DNA from: Pseudomonadota bacterium
GTDB taxonomy: Bacteria > Desulfobacterota > Desulfovibrionia > Desulfovibrionales > Desulfovibrionaceae
DNA length: 20,099 nucleotides
Reading direction: 5' to 3'
Assembly: GCA_023438245.1 (NCBI GenBank)
Contig: JAEXRD010000011.1
Span: 1 to 20,099, forward strand
Position 1 is the stretch's first letter, and the number at the start of each line of letters is the position of its first letter. Below are positions 6,369 to 14,209 of the stretch, in pieces. The notes under the pieces were generated by a model that saw nothing but the letters and a program-made list of their open reading frames with translations, searched no databases and was not told the DNA's origin. Made by a program: the position numbers and the translations under genes.

Positions 6369-7571
6369 CTACTTCCCGAGCCACTCCGCCTTGCGCTCCA
6401 GGCTCTCCTGGGCCACGAAGGTCATCTTGCCGCCGCTGATCTTGTACAGGAACACGGCCATGCTGGGCCTGTGGTCCGTGGGCAGGAAGGAGACCTTGGG
6501 GGCCAGGCCCATGGGGTCGTAGTCCTTCATGCCTTCCAGCGCGGCCTTGATGGCCGGGCCGGTGAGCGGGCCCTTGGCCGCGGCCTGGCGCAGGCCCTCG
6601 CCCATGACCAGCATGGACACGAAGCCGCGCACGTAGTGGGTCATCTGCGGCTGGTTCTTGGCCGATTCCATCACCGCCTTCATGCCCGGCACGTCCTGGC
6701 CGTAGACCGCCGCGGCCTGCAGGCTGTAGGCGCCCTCGCAGGCCTCGCCCGCCAGCTTGATGAGGTTCTCGTCGGACCCCCAGATGTTGGTGAGGAAGGT
6801 GGCCTTGAGCCCGATCTTCTTGGCGTCCTTCAGGATCACCGCCGTGGAGGGCGTGGTGCCGCCGATCCAGATGAAGTCCGGCTTCTTGTCCTTGAGGGGC
6901 AGAAGCTGGGTGGTGGCGTCGATGGCCTTCAGGTCCACGGTGGCCTCGCCCACGAGCTCGAAGCCCAGCTCGGCGGCGTATTCCTTGGCCGCCGGAATGG
7001 GCGCCAGGCCGTAGGGGTGGTCGGGGTAGAGCAGGGCCAGCCGGGGCTTGGCCGCGCCCTTCCAGTTGTCCTTGAAGTACTTGAGCCCGGCGCGGATCTG
7101 CGTGGAGTAGTCGGCCGAGGTGAAGAAGTTGTAGGGCGCGGTCTTGGGATCGGTGAGGTGCGCGGAATAGGAGGCCGAGAAGTAGGGAATCTCGTCCTTG
7201 GCCGCGGTGCGCGTGAGCGCCTCGGTGACGGCGGTGCCGTAGCCCTGGATGGCCACCACCTTCTCCTGGGCGAATTTCTTGTAGATGGAGAGGCCCTGCT
7301 GCACGTTGTAGGCGTCGTCCTGCACGTCCAGCGCTATCTTGGCCCCGCCGATGCCGCCATTCGCGTTGATGTACGCCGCGCCCGCCTTCACGCCCTCGGC
7401 GTAGGGCGCGCCCACGCTGGAGGTCGGCCCGGAAAGGTCGATGATGCCGCCGATGCGGATGTCGGCCCCGGCCTTGGCTCCGGCCTTGTCGTCCTTCTTC
7501 TCGCCGCCGCAGCCGAACAGCGCCAGAGAAAGCGCCACCGCCAGCATGGTCTTCAGAAACGTCCCCTTCAT
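6369..7571 (-). CDS. livK: Periplasmic substrate-binding lipoprotein of the LivK/ABC-HAAT type
   Basis: This is a 400-residue periplasmic-binding protein of the type-I leucine-binding fold. Residues 1-21 form a lipoprotein signal with lipobox LFGC (Cys21), so the protein is membrane-anchored. A flexible Lys/Ala linker follows, then IRIGGIIDLSGPTSSVGAPYAEGVKAGAAYINANGGIGG, the hallmark opening of the family. GYGTAVTEALTRTAAKDEIPYFSASYSA is the hinge-proximal ligand region. The start has GAGGGG upstream, and the gene lies 46 bases after livM. The family binds amino acids, amides, urea or aromatic and fatty acids, and the CoA ligases beside it favour an organic acid. The ligand is inference. Confidence 0.93.
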   Translation of the reverse strand: MKGTFLKTMLAVALSLALFGCGGEKKDDKAGAKAGADIRIGGIIDLSGPTSSVGAPYAEGVKAGAAYINANGGIGGAKIALDVQDDAYNVQQGLSIYKKFAQEKVVAIQGYGTAVTEALTRTAAKDEIPYFSASYSAHLTDPKTAPYNFFTSADYSTQIRAGLKYFKDNWKGAAKPRLALLYPDHPYGLAPIPAAKEYAAELGFELVGEATVDLKAIDATTQLLPLKDKKPDFIWIGGTTPSTAVILKDAKKIGLKATFLTNIWGSDENLIKLAGEACEGAYSLQAAAVYGQDVPGMKAVMESAKNQPQMTHYVRGFVSMLVMGEGLRQAAAKGPLTGPAIKAALEGMKDYDPMGLAPKVSFLPTDHRPSMAVFLYKISGGKMTFVAQESLERKAEWLGK

Positions 7572-7617
7572 GTTGTCCCCCTCAGATTGTGTGCCGTGTA
7601 TCGTCCGCCCCGGGCCC

Positions 7618-8664
7618 CTAGTGGGCGAAGGGGTAGAGCTTCCAGTACGCCTTGATGAGCCGCCAGCGGTTGGCCAGGCCCTCGGGCTCGAAAATCAGGA
7701 AGAGCATGAGCACCACGCCGAACACGCCCTCGCGCAGGGCCACGATCTGGCCGCCGATGTCCGGCCAGACCCCGGACAGGGCGCGGGTGCCCGCGGTGAG
7801 CAGCTCGGGCAGCAGCGTCATGAACACCGCGCCCATGACCGAGCCCGCCACGCTGCCCAGCCCGCCGATGATGATCATGGCCAGGTAGGAGATGGACAGG
7901 CCGATGCCGAACTGCTCGGCGGAGAGGAACATGGTGTAGTGCGCCCAGAGCCCCCCGGCCACGCCCGCCAGGAACGACGACAGCCCGAAGGCCGCCAGCT
8001 TGTAGGCGAACAGGTTCACCCCCGCGATCTCGGCGGAGAGGTAGAAGTCGCGGATGGAAACGAAGGCCCGGCCGTGGCGCGTGCGCAGGACGTTCTTGAC
8101 CACGATCAGCGAGCAGGCGGCCACGGCCAGCAGCAGGTAGAACATCCTGCGCTCGCCCTCGAAGGCGAAGCCGAGGATCTTGGGCGGGTCGAGCATGAGC
8201 CCGCGCGAGCCGCCGGTGACGCTCTCCCAGTGCAGGAACACGTATTCCAGGATGAGCTGGGCCGCCAGGGTGGCGATGGCCAAATAGATGCCCTTGAGCC
8301 GCAGCGAGGGCACGCCGAAGAACATGCCCACCACCGCCGCCGCCGCGCCGCCCAGCAGAAGCGCGGCCAGGAACGGCACGCCCGCCAGGGTGGCCTGGGC
8401 CGCGGCGTAGGCGCCCACGCCGATGAACGCCCCGTGCCCCAGCGAGATCTGGCCGCACACGCCGGTGAGCAGGTTGAGCGACACCGCGCCGATGACAGCG
8501 ATGCACATGAGGTTCAGCACCGACACCAGGTAGGTGTCCAGGACCAGCGGGCAGGCCAGCAGCGCCGCCAGGAACAGCCCCAGGCAGGCCTTCTGGAAGC
8601 CGGTCTGGAACACCGCGGCCTCGGCCCGGTAGGTTTCGAAGAACAGTCCGCACTTGCCCTGCAT
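7618..8664 (-). CDS. livM: ABC transporter permease LivM
   Basis: This is an inner-membrane permease, 348 residues, with about eight to ten hydrophobic segments. The family landmarks are NLLTGVCGQISLGHGAFIGVGAYAAA (residues about 64-89), GVPSLRLKGIYLAIATLA, RTRHGRAFVSIRDFYLSAEIAGVNLFAYK (the cytoplasmic coupling loop) and IIIGGLGSVAGSVMGAVF. A cytoplasmic N-terminal stretch of about 25 residues precedes the first membrane helix. The ATG at 8664 lies three bases after the livH stop, so translation is probably coupled. It should pair with LivH to form the channel. Confidence 0.95.
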   Translation of the reverse strand: MQGKCGLFFETYRAEAAVFQTGFQKACLGLFLAALLACPLVLDTYLVSVLNLMCIAVIGAVSLNLLTGVCGQISLGHGAFIGVGAYAAAQATLAGVPFLAALLLGGAAAAVVGMFFGVPSLRLKGIYLAIATLAAQLILEYVFLHWESVTGGSRGLMLDPPKILGFAFEGERRMFYLLLAVAACSLIVVKNVLRTRHGRAFVSIRDFYLSAEIAGVNLFAYKLAAFGLSSFLAGVAGGLWAHYTMFLSAEQFGIGLSISYLAMIIIGGLGSVAGSVMGAVFMTLLPELLTAGTRALSGVWPDIGGQIVALREGVFGVVLMLFLIFEPEGLANRWRLIKAYWKLYPFAH

Positions 8665-8667
8665 GGC

Positions 8668-9555
8668 CTACACCCGCTCGATCTCTTCGGTGCCGAAGAG
8701 CCCGTATGGCTTGATCATGAGGATGACCACCAGCACCACGAAGGCCGCCACGTCGCGGAAGCCGCCCAGGCCCAGCAGGTCTTTGGCCAGGCCGTCGCAC
8801 ACGTTCTCCAGCACGCCGATGATGAGCCCGCCCAGGGCCGCGCCCAGGAGGCTGTCCAGCCCGCCCAGGATCACCGCCGGGAAGACCTTGAGCCCCAGCA
8901 CGCCCAGGTGCGAGTTGATGCCGTTGATGTTTCCGAGAATGACTCCGCCCACGGTGGACACCACGCAGGCGATGCACCAGGACAGCGCGAAGATGCCCCG
9001 GATGCCGATGCCCATGCTCTGGGCGGCCTGCTGGTCGTGGGCGGTGGCGCGCATGGCGATGCCCATGCGCGAGTACTTGAAGAACAGGGTGAACAGCCCG
9101 AACAGCAGGCCCGAGAGCGCGAAGGCCGCTATGTACACCGGGGCCACGGGCAGCCCGGCGACCATGATGGGCGTGGCGGGCAGCACCTCCGGGTACACGC
9201 GGATCTGCGTGCCCCAGATGAGCTGCACGATGCTTTTGAGCACCGAGGACATGCCGATGGTCACCATGATGACGCAGATGTGCGCTTCGCCGATGAGCGG
9301 CCTGAGCGCCAGGCGTTCGATGGCCAGGCCGAGGACCACGGAGAAGGCCAGGGTCATGAGGAAGGCCCAGACGAAGGGGATGGCCAGCTGCACCGTGAGC
9401 CCGAAGCAGACATAGGCGCCCACCATGACCATTTCGCCCTGGGCGAAGTTGACCACCTTGGTGGCCTTGTAGATGACCACGAAGCCCAGGGCCACGAGGC
9501 TGTAGATGCCGCCCACCACAAGGCCGTTGATGAAGAGCTGGAGATAGTATTCCAC
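8668..9555 (-). CDS. livH: ABC transporter permease LivH
   Basis: This is the partner inner-membrane permease, 295 residues, the normal LivH length. The N-terminus YYLQLFINGLVVGGIYSLVALGFVVIYKATKVVNFAQGEMVMVGAYVCF is the classic LivH opening, and MGIAMRATAHDQQAAQSMGI is the coupling loop. AVILGGLDSLLGAALGGLIIGVLE matches the conserved late segment. The start is a GTG at 9555, six bases after the stop of the acyl-CoA synthetase, with AAGG just upstream. Confidence 0.95.
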   Translation of the reverse strand: MEYYLQLFINGLVVGGIYSLVALGFVVIYKATKVVNFAQGEMVMVGAYVCFGLTVQLAIPFVWAFLMTLAFSVVLGLAIERLALRPLIGEAHICVIMVTIGMSSVLKSIVQLIWGTQIRVYPEVLPATPIMVAGLPVAPVYIAAFALSGLLFGLFTLFFKYSRMGIAMRATAHDQQAAQSMGIGIRGIFALSWCIACVVSTVGGVILGNINGINSHLGVLGLKVFPAVILGGLDSLLGAALGGLIIGVLENVCDGLAKDLLGLGGFRDVAAFVVLVVILMIKPYGLFGTEEIERV

Positions 9556-9561
9556 GGTGCC

Positions 9562-11466
9562 TTACGCTCCCACGGTTTCGATGCGGATGTCGCCGCACAT
9601 CTGGCGCGTGCGGCCGTCCTGGTACTGGATCTCGGTTTCCAGGGTGAGCGCGCAGGCGTCGGTGTACAGGGCCTCGATGAGCGCGCCGTAGCGCTCGCCG
9701 ATGGTGCCCCGGCGCACCTTGCGGGTGCGGGTAAGCTCGCCGTCGTCGGCGTCCAGCTCCTTGTACAAAAGCGCGAAGCGGCGGATGCGCGTGGCCTCCG
9801 GCAGGCCCTGGTTGATGCGTTCGATCTCGGAGCGCACCAGCGCGTACACCTGGTCCTTGGCGGCCAGATCCTGGTAGGTGGTGAAGGTGATCATGCGCCC
9901 CTCGGCCCAGTGGCCCACGATGGCCTGGTCGATGCACACGATGGCGGCGGTGTGCTCCCGGCCCTGGCCCAGCACCACGGCCTCGCGCACGAAGGGCGAG
10001 AACTTGAGCTTGTTCTCCAGGTACTGCGGCGAGAAGCGCGTGCCGCAGGCCAGGTGCATCACGTCCTTCAGGCGGTCGATGACCACCAGCCGCCCGGTGT
10101 CGTCGAAATACCCGGCGTCGCCGGACAGGAGCCAGCCGTCCCGGATGGTCTCGGCGGTGGCCTTCTCGTTCTTGTAGTAGCCCAGGAACACCGCCGGGCT
10201 GCGCGAAAGGATCTCGCCCTCCTCGGAGAGCTTCACCTCTGTCTCCGGAATGGGCAGGCCCACGGAGTCGAAGTCGATGGCCCCGTCGCGGTGGATGCAG
10301 GAGATGCCCGCGATCTCGGTCTGGCCGTAGATCTGCTTGAGGTTGATGCCCAGGGCGTGGAAGAAGCGGATGGTGTCCGGCCCCAGGGCCGCGCCGCCGG
10401 TGCTGGCGCTGCGGATGCGCGAGAAGCCCAGCCGGTCGCGCAGGGCCCGGAACAGGCAGGCGTCGGCCAGTTTGTGGCCCAGGGTGGTCAGCAGCCCCGG
10501 GGTGCGGCCCGCGAACTTCTCGTCCACGTACGTGAGCCCCAGGGGCAGAAGCCGGTTGTACAGCCAGCGCTTGAGGGGCGTGGTCTCCAGGATGTCGCCG
10601 CGGACCTTGGCCGAGAGGCCCTCCCACACGCGCGGCGGCGAGAAGATCAGGTGCGGGCCGATCTCGCGGATGTTGGCCTGCACGGTGTCCGGCTCCTCGG
10701 GGAAGTTCACGCAGAACCCGAAGAGCAGGCTGGAGGCCACGGCCATCATCTGCTCGCCCATCCAGGCCAGGGGCAGGAAGGACACGAACTCGTCGCCCTG
10801 GCGCTTGGGGTCCACCTGGCCCAGGTTGGCGGCCATGGAGAGCAGGTTGCGGTGCGAGAGCACGGCCAGCTTGGGCCTGCCCGTGGTGCCGGAGGTGGTG
10901 GCCACCAGGGCCGCGTCGCCGGGCTTCACCCCCGCCACCATGGCGGCGAGCTCGGCCACGGAGTCGGTGACGGCCTTGCGGCCCAGCTCGCACACCGCCT
11001 CGAAGCTCAAGAGGTCTTGCTCCTTGAGCCCCGCCAGGCCCTTGTCGTCGTGGTAGACGATGTATTTGAGGTGCGAAAGCTCCGGGCGCAGGGTGAGCAT
11101 CTTGTCCACCTGCTCCTGGTCCTCCGCCACCACCAGCCGGGCCTCGGAGAGCTCGAAGATATGGCGCACCTCGTCCGCCGGGGAGTCCTGGTACAGCCCC
11201 AGGGCCATGCCGCCCAGGGCCTGGATGGCCAGTTCGGCGAAGAGCCACTCGGGGCGGTTGTCGCCGATGATGATGACCATGTCCCCGCGCCCCAGGCCCA
11301 GCTTACGCAGGCCGCAGGCGAACTCGGCGGTCAGCCCCAGGTAGTCGCGCCAGGAGAAGCTCTGCCACACGCCCCATTGCTTCTCGCGCAGGGCGGTGCG
11401 GCGTGGGCGCTCACTTGCCTGTTTGAGCAACAGGGCGGGCAGGGTGGTTTCGTAGGCTTTGGCCAA
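9562..11466 (-). CDS. AMP-forming long-chain acyl-CoA synthetase family protein
   Basis: This cytoplasmic ligase activates a carboxylic acid with ATP and CoA. It has 634 residues. Motifs in order are the phosphate loop TSGTTGRPK (191-199), YGQTE (380-384), SGDAGYFDDTGRLVVIDRLKD (448-468) and a C-terminal TRTRKVRRG holding the likely catalytic lysine. The overall layout is that of the FadD/long-chain branch (for example EIGPHLIFSPPRVWE). I choose the TTG at 11466 as the start: AAGGA lies seven bases upstream and homologous sequence begins there. The frame stays open upstream only because it runs through the end of livG. It sits between livG and livH, which suggests that the acid imported by the transporter is its substrate. 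Chain length or aromaticity is not readable. Confidence 0.92.
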   Translation of the reverse strand: MAKAYETTLPALLLKQASERPRRTALREKQWGVWQSFSWRDYLGLTAEFACGLRKLGLGRGDMVIIIGDNRPEWLFAELAIQALGGMALGLYQDSPADEVRHIFELSEARLVVAEDQEQVDKMLTLRPELSHLKYIVYHDDKGLAGLKEQDLLSFEAVCELGRKAVTDSVAELAAMVAGVKPGDAALVATTSGTTGRPKLAVLSHRNLLSMAANLGQVDPKRQGDEFVSFLPLAWMGEQMMAVASSLLFGFCVNFPEEPDTVQANIREIGPHLIFSPPRVWEGLSAKVRGDILETTPLKRWLYNRLLPLGLTYVDEKFAGRTPGLLTTLGHKLADACLFRALRDRLGFSRIRSASTGGAALGPDTIRFFHALGINLKQIYGQTEIAGISCIHRDGAIDFDSVGLPIPETEVKLSEEGEILSRSPAVFLGYYKNEKATAETIRDGWLLSGDAGYFDDTGRLVVIDRLKDVMHLACGTRFSPQYLENKLKFSPFVREAVVLGQGREHTAAIVCIDQAIVGHWAEGRMITFTTYQDLAAKDQVYALVRSEIERINQGLPEATRIRRFALLYKELDADDGELTRTRKVRRGTIGERYGALIEALYTDACALTLETEIQYQDGRTRQMCGDIRIETVGA

Positions 11467-11486
11467 GTCGGGTTCCTTTGGTTGGG

Positions 11487-12278
11487 CTAGCGTCCGATGA
11501 AGGTGGCGTCCTCGGTGCCCAGGTAGGCGGCGACGACGTCGGGGTTGGCGCTGATCTCGTCCGGGCGGCCCTGGGCCAGCACGGAGCCGAAGTCCAGCAC
11601 CACGATCTTGTCGGAGATGTCCATGACCACGCCCATGTCGTGCTCGATGAGGAGCACCGTGGCCCCCCACTCCTCGCTGATGTCGAGGATGTAGCGGGCC
11701 ATGTCCTCGGTCTCCTCCAGGTTCATGCCGGCCATGGGCTCGTCGAGCAGGATGAGCTTGGGCTCCGCGGCCAGGGCCCGGCCCAGTTCCACGCGCTTCT
11801 GCACGCCGTAGGGCAGGTGCCCGGCGGCCTGGTGGCGGTAGGGCGAGAGGCCGAGAAAATCGATGACGTCCTCCACGCGCCTTCGGTGGGCGCTCTCGTC
11901 GGCCACGGCGCGGCCGAAGTAGAGGATGGAGGACAGAAGCCCGTAGTGGATGAGATGGTGGCGGCCGACCATGAGGTTGTCCAGCACGGACAGCCCCTTG
12001 AACAGGGCGATGTTCTGGAACGTGCGCGACAGCCCCAGGCCGGTGCGCCTGTGGGCGGGCAGCTTCAACAGGTCCCTGCCGTCGAGGTAGATCTCGCCGC
12101 AGTCGGGCGTGTAGCGGCCGCTGATGCAGTTGAGGATGCTGGTCTTGCCCGCGCCGTTGGGGCCGATGAGCGAGACGATGCGCCCCTTCTCCACGGTGAA
12201 GGAGACATCGGTGAGGGCGGCGATGCCCTTGAAGGTCAGGGTCACGCCCCGGACGTCGAGCAGCGGAGTCGTCTGCAT
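11487..12278 (-). CDS. livG: Branched-chain-amino-acid-type ABC transporter ATPase LivG
   Basis: This is the second cytoplasmic ATPase of the importer, 263 residues. Walker A is IGPNGAGKTS, and LGLSRTFQNIALFKGLSVLDNLMVGRHH is the LivG Q-loop region. The signature is LPYGVQKRVELGRALA, Walker B is KLILLDEPMAGMN, and the switch is LLIEHDM with the histidine present, unlike LivF here. The ATG at 12278 overlaps the stop of the upstream CBS-ACT gene as TGATG, which favours it over a GTG three codons earlier (12287). It ends 20 bases before the acyl-CoA synthetase start. Confidence 0.94.
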   Translation of the reverse strand: MQTTPLLDVRGVTLTFKGIAALTDVSFTVEKGRIVSLIGPNGAGKTSILNCISGRYTPDCGEIYLDGRDLLKLPAHRRTGLGLSRTFQNIALFKGLSVLDNLMVGRHHLIHYGLLSSILYFGRAVADESAHRRRVEDVIDFLGLSPYRHQAAGHLPYGVQKRVELGRALAAEPKLILLDEPMAGMNLEETEDMARYILDISEEWGATVLLIEHDMGVVMDISDKIVVLDFGSVLAQGRPDEISANPDVVAAYLGTEDATFIGR

Positions 12279-12931
12279 CACTGCCACTCGTGCATGAAGT
12301 CCATGGGGCCCATGACCTTGTAGCCGCGCTCCTGCAGGGCGGCGGCTATGGCCGAGGCGTCGCGGGTGGCCACGCGCACCACCACGATGCGCTTGCCGTC
12401 GTGGAAGAACGTGCCCGTGGAGATGATGGACAGGTCCATGCCCGCTATGATTCCGGCCACCTCAAAGAGCACGCCGGGGCGGTCCTGGGCCTCGAAGGTG
12501 ATGCGCGAGCCGCCCTCGCGGTGGCCCATCTCCTCCACCAGCACGTCGAGCATGACGCTGCGGTTGATGTAGCCGATGAGCGCGCCCTGGTGGTCCACCA
12601 CGGCCAGGCCCGCCAGGTTCTGCTCGAACATCATGTCCGCGGCGGCCTCGATCTCCGTTTCTGGCGCGATGGTCTTGATGTCCTTGCGGATGATGCGCTC
12701 CACCGTGAGCTTGGTCATGAGGTACTTGATCTCGTGCTTGTCCAGGCTGGTCATGATGCTCGGCAGCGCCGCGGAGAGATCCTCCGGCCGCACATAGCCC
12801 ATGAGCCGCCCGCCATCCACCACCAGCAGCATGCCCAGGCGGCTTTGGTCGAGCAGTTTCTGCGCCTCAAGCACAGAGGTCTTGGGCGTTACGGTCACGA
12901 AGTTGCGCAGCATTTTGAGGCCGACGTACAT
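12278..12931 (-). CDS. CBS-CBS-ACT domain protein (AcuB-like sensor)
   Basis: This is a 217-residue cytoplasmic protein with two CBS domains (about residues 7-55 and 76-133) and a C-terminal ACT domain (about 140-207, starting ITFEAQDRPGVLFEVAGIIAGMDLSI). CBS pairs bind adenylates such as AMP, ATP or SAM, and ACT domains often bind amino acids. The order matches AcuB-type proteins. There is no enzyme or DNA-binding domain, so a regulatory role for the transporter or the CoA ligases is the simplest inference. The start ATG at 12931 has GGGGAGAG three bases upstream; a GTG 16 codons earlier lacks a ribosome site. It is the first gene of the eight-gene operon. Confidence 0.9.
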   Translation of the reverse strand: MYVGLKMLRNFVTVTPKTSVLEAQKLLDQSRLGMLLVVDGGRLMGYVRPEDLSAALPSIMTSLDKHEIKYLMTKLTVERIIRKDIKTIAPETEIEAAADMMFEQNLAGLAVVDHQGALIGYINRSVMLDVLVEEMGHREGGSRITFEAQDRPGVLFEVAGIIAGMDLSIISTGTFFHDGKRIVVVRVATRDASAIAAALQERGYKVMGPMDFMHEWQ

Positions 12932-12977
12932 AGGCTCTCCCCAATCTCCGGCATTGAATGTGAGGGTGTTGCGGTGC

Positions 12978-13027
12978 ACAATGAAAGCAGAGCCGTTCTG
13001 GTGTCAAGAAATAATGTGAGCGCTCAC
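12978..13027 (-). promoter_or_regulatory. Promoter of the liv/CoA-ligase operon with a 12-bp palindromic operator
   Basis: On the minus strand TTGACA (13002-13007) is a perfect -35. The -10 region 17-18 bases on reads TCATTGT, a weak match. Eight bases upstream of the -35 lies the perfect palindrome GTGAGCGCTCAC (13016-13027). This is the core of the symmetric lac operator and also resembles sites of TetR-type acyl-CoA regulators. Its place suggests an operator or activator site. The regulator is not in the window. Confidence 0.5.
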
Positions 13028-13265
13028 TCTTTTAGGGGGGCGTTCTGGTCCCGTACGAGCAGCTCACAAGCCGGGGAGCTGCCCTCGGTTGTTCGCTGTT
13101 TCCCGGGTTGGGGTGAACGGAGCGGCGTTTTGGGAAGATTCCCCGCAGTAACTGCGGTCATGGGTGCCCTCCGCCTTCGCGCACGCATGGAGCACGCACG
13201 GCATCCGGCAAGGCCGATTGTTCTCACCTTCAGTGCGCTGGTGGCAATAGGGTGCCAAAACGAAA

Positions 13266-13295
13266 ACGGGCTGCGGCGTTTCTGCCGCAGCCCGT
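13266..13295 (-). terminator. Rho-independent terminator hairpin (relic copy b)
   Basis: ACGGGCTGCGGC (13266-13277), loop GTTTCT and GCCGCAGCCCGT (13284-13295) form a perfect 12-bp stem. On the minus strand it is followed by TTTCGTTTTGG. It would end the leftward transcript of the two small genes at 13428-13920. On its other side it joins GGTGGAGATGAGGGGG (13301-13316), the complement of a tRNA-like acceptor end. Confidence 0.8.
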
Positions 13296-13316
13296 TGATT
13301 GGTGGAGATGAGGGGG
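13266..13316. repeat. Direct repeat copy b (terminator plus tRNA-like acceptor end)
   Basis: This 51-base unit matches 15649-15702 almost base for base: the same stem outline, the identical loop GTTTCT, TGATT, then GGTGGAGATGAGGGGG. It diverges right after the T-stem side. On the minus strand it reads CCCCCTCATCTCC-ACCA and then the terminator, so it looks like the 3' tip of a tRNA or tmRNA gene. A short GGAGACG 13 bases before the CCCCC could be a leftover 5' acceptor strand, but this is weak. Confidence 0.65.
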
Positions 13317-13427
13317 TACCGCACGTCTCCACTAGGGTGCTTGTAACATGCTGAAATCTCTAGCGGCAGGGCCTCAGCTTGCAGTTCCTCTTTGTACTAG
13401 CCCTTTGTCGCGCGGGGAAGCGTTGGG

Positions 13428-13703
13428 TCATCTCACCAAGTAGTGCAGCAGAACAGCGGAGAGCGCAGTCCTCCAAGACATGGCAACGTAGGTTGGCATG
13501 TTGCTGGCTCTTCGGACGCGAACATCGTACACCACGCACAAGGCTATACCAACAGGCCACAGGAGGGAGAAGAACCACATCATCTTCTTGTCGCCCCTGA
13601 TGATGTATGCCGGTTGGTCATACGCTGGCAAATTCTTGTGCGAGGAAACAAAGGAGTACCCGAGCCAAGCATACGAGATCAGGAAAAGAAGCAGAGTCCT
13701 CAT
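13428..13703 (-). CDS. Small predicted membrane protein
   Basis: This 91-residue protein has no family that I can name. Two clear membrane helices are seen, residues about 3-20 (TLLLFLISYAWLGYSFV) and 41-60 (MMWFFSLLWPVGIALCVVYDV), and a third weaker hydrophobic stretch ends the protein (TALSAVLLHYLVR). The ATG at 13703 has GAGG eight bases upstream. It lies 64 bases after the coiled-coil gene and before terminator b, so the two probably share a transcript. GC content is clearly lower than in the operons to the left, which points to acquired DNA. Confidence 0.6.
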   Translation of the reverse strand: MRTLLLFLISYAWLGYSFVSSHKNLPAYDQPAYIIRGDKKMMWFFSLLWPVGIALCVVYDVRVRRASNMPTYVAMSWRTALSAVLLHYLVR

Positions 13704-13767
13704 CACCTACGCCTCTTGTGTTGTTCTTGGTCGAGATGAAGTGAACAGCAGTAGCGAGATGCCCGTA

Positions 13768-13920
13768 TTACTTCGACTTTTCCTTCAGTGCGGCAAGTTC
13801 CTCTTTGAGCGCATCAATCTCCCGTCTGAATTGGGCATTTTCTGCCGAGAGGTCACCTACCTTGCTGATGACTTCGCCTAGGTTTTTCTCCAGAGTGTTC
13901 AGTCGTTTAGTTTGGTCCAT
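13768..13920 (-). CDS. Small coiled-coil protein
   Basis: This 50-residue acidic-basic helical protein begins MDQTKRLNTLEKNLGEVISK and ends EELAALKEKSK. Hydrophobic residues recur at heptad spacing over nearly the whole length (L, L, V, V, L, F, I, L, L, L), so it should form a coiled-coil oligomer. The start ATG at 13920 has a strong GGAGGAG five to seven bases upstream. An in-frame ATG four codons earlier would translate the ribosome site itself and is rejected. The frame stays open far upstream only as antisense of the MFS gene. The family is unknown. It probably forms a two-gene unit with the membrane protein at 13428. Confidence 0.7.
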   Translation of the reverse strand: MDQTKRLNTLEKNLGEVISKVGDLSAENAQFRREIDALKEELAALKEKSK

Positions 13921-14112
13921 GTTCTCCTCCATGCTTGAGTGTTGTATGCAAGCCGATACCGGATATGCTTGGGCCTGTCCATCATACAGGCTAACCGAAT
14001 ACCTGTGCACCAAATTTGGCCAAAAATCCGAGCGCCCATCCCGGTCTCCATCCGCCTCCTGATGTCCCCCGTGGGGGTGCCCCCTGCTAAACGTGTGTAG
14101 GCGCTCCACCCA

Positions 14113-14144
14113 TGGACACCAGCTGCGCTTTCGGCCAGTATAGT
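14113..14144 (+). promoter_or_regulatory. Probable promoter of the riboswitch-MFS transcript
   Basis: TATAGT (14139-14144) is a good -10 box. The predicted start near 14151 falls just before the aptamer at 14160, which is the usual geometry. The only -35-like hexamer, TGGACA (14113-14118), is 20 bases away, longer than normal, so the -35 is uncertain. Confidence 0.45.
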
Positions 14145-14159
14145 CTTGCCCCAAGGGGC

Positions 14160-14209
14160 GCAGGGGATGGAGTCCCCCTTGAACCGCGATAGCCGCTGAT
14201 GACTCCTGC
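14160..14209 (+). promoter_or_regulatory. Fluoride riboswitch aptamer (crcB motif)
   Basis: All parts of the fluoride aptamer fold are visible. The first hairpin is AGGG (14162-14165), 10-base loop GATGGAGTCC (14166-14175), CCCT (14176-14179). The joining segment TGAACC carries the conserved AACC. The second hairpin is GCG (14186-14188), loop ATAGC, CGC (14194-14196), followed by the conserved TGATG (14197-14201). The pseudoknot GGAGTC (14169-14174) with GACTCC (14201-14206) is a perfect six pairs. This matches the known Thermotoga and Pseudomonas aptamers in loop size, joint sequence and pseudoknot position. GCAGG (14160-14164) and CCTGC (14205-14209) could add an outer pairing. The motif is known to bind fluoride with magnesium. 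The MFS gene starts 47 bases downstream. Confidence 0.88.

Larger units (their letters stand above)
13028..13427. other. Gene-free stretch upstream of the liv operon
   Basis: I see no credible coding frame. It contains a perfect 15-bp palindrome CCGCAGTAACTGCGG (13143-13157), the relic terminator/acceptor repeat b (13266-13316), and the 3' end region of the small-gene pair beginning at 13428. Base composition falls toward 13350, marking the change from core operon to accessory DNA. Confidence 0.6.

Noticed and set aside
7441..11490. Very long open frame on the plus strand across the liv operon (1349 codons)
   Set aside because: It is antisense to livK, livM, livH and the acyl-CoA synthetase, which have clear motifs. 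Its product is a His/Gly/Ala/Gln-rich shadow typical of GC-rich DNA.
9562..11670. Longer acyl-CoA synthetase starting inside livG
   Set aside because: The extension is an out-of-frame reading of livG. The TTG at 11466 has a proper ribosome site, and family similarity starts there.
14148..14159. GCCCC-AA-GGGGC hairpin as part of the aptamer
   Set aside because: It lies before the aptamer's first helix, has only a 2-base loop, and overlaps the predicted transcription start.
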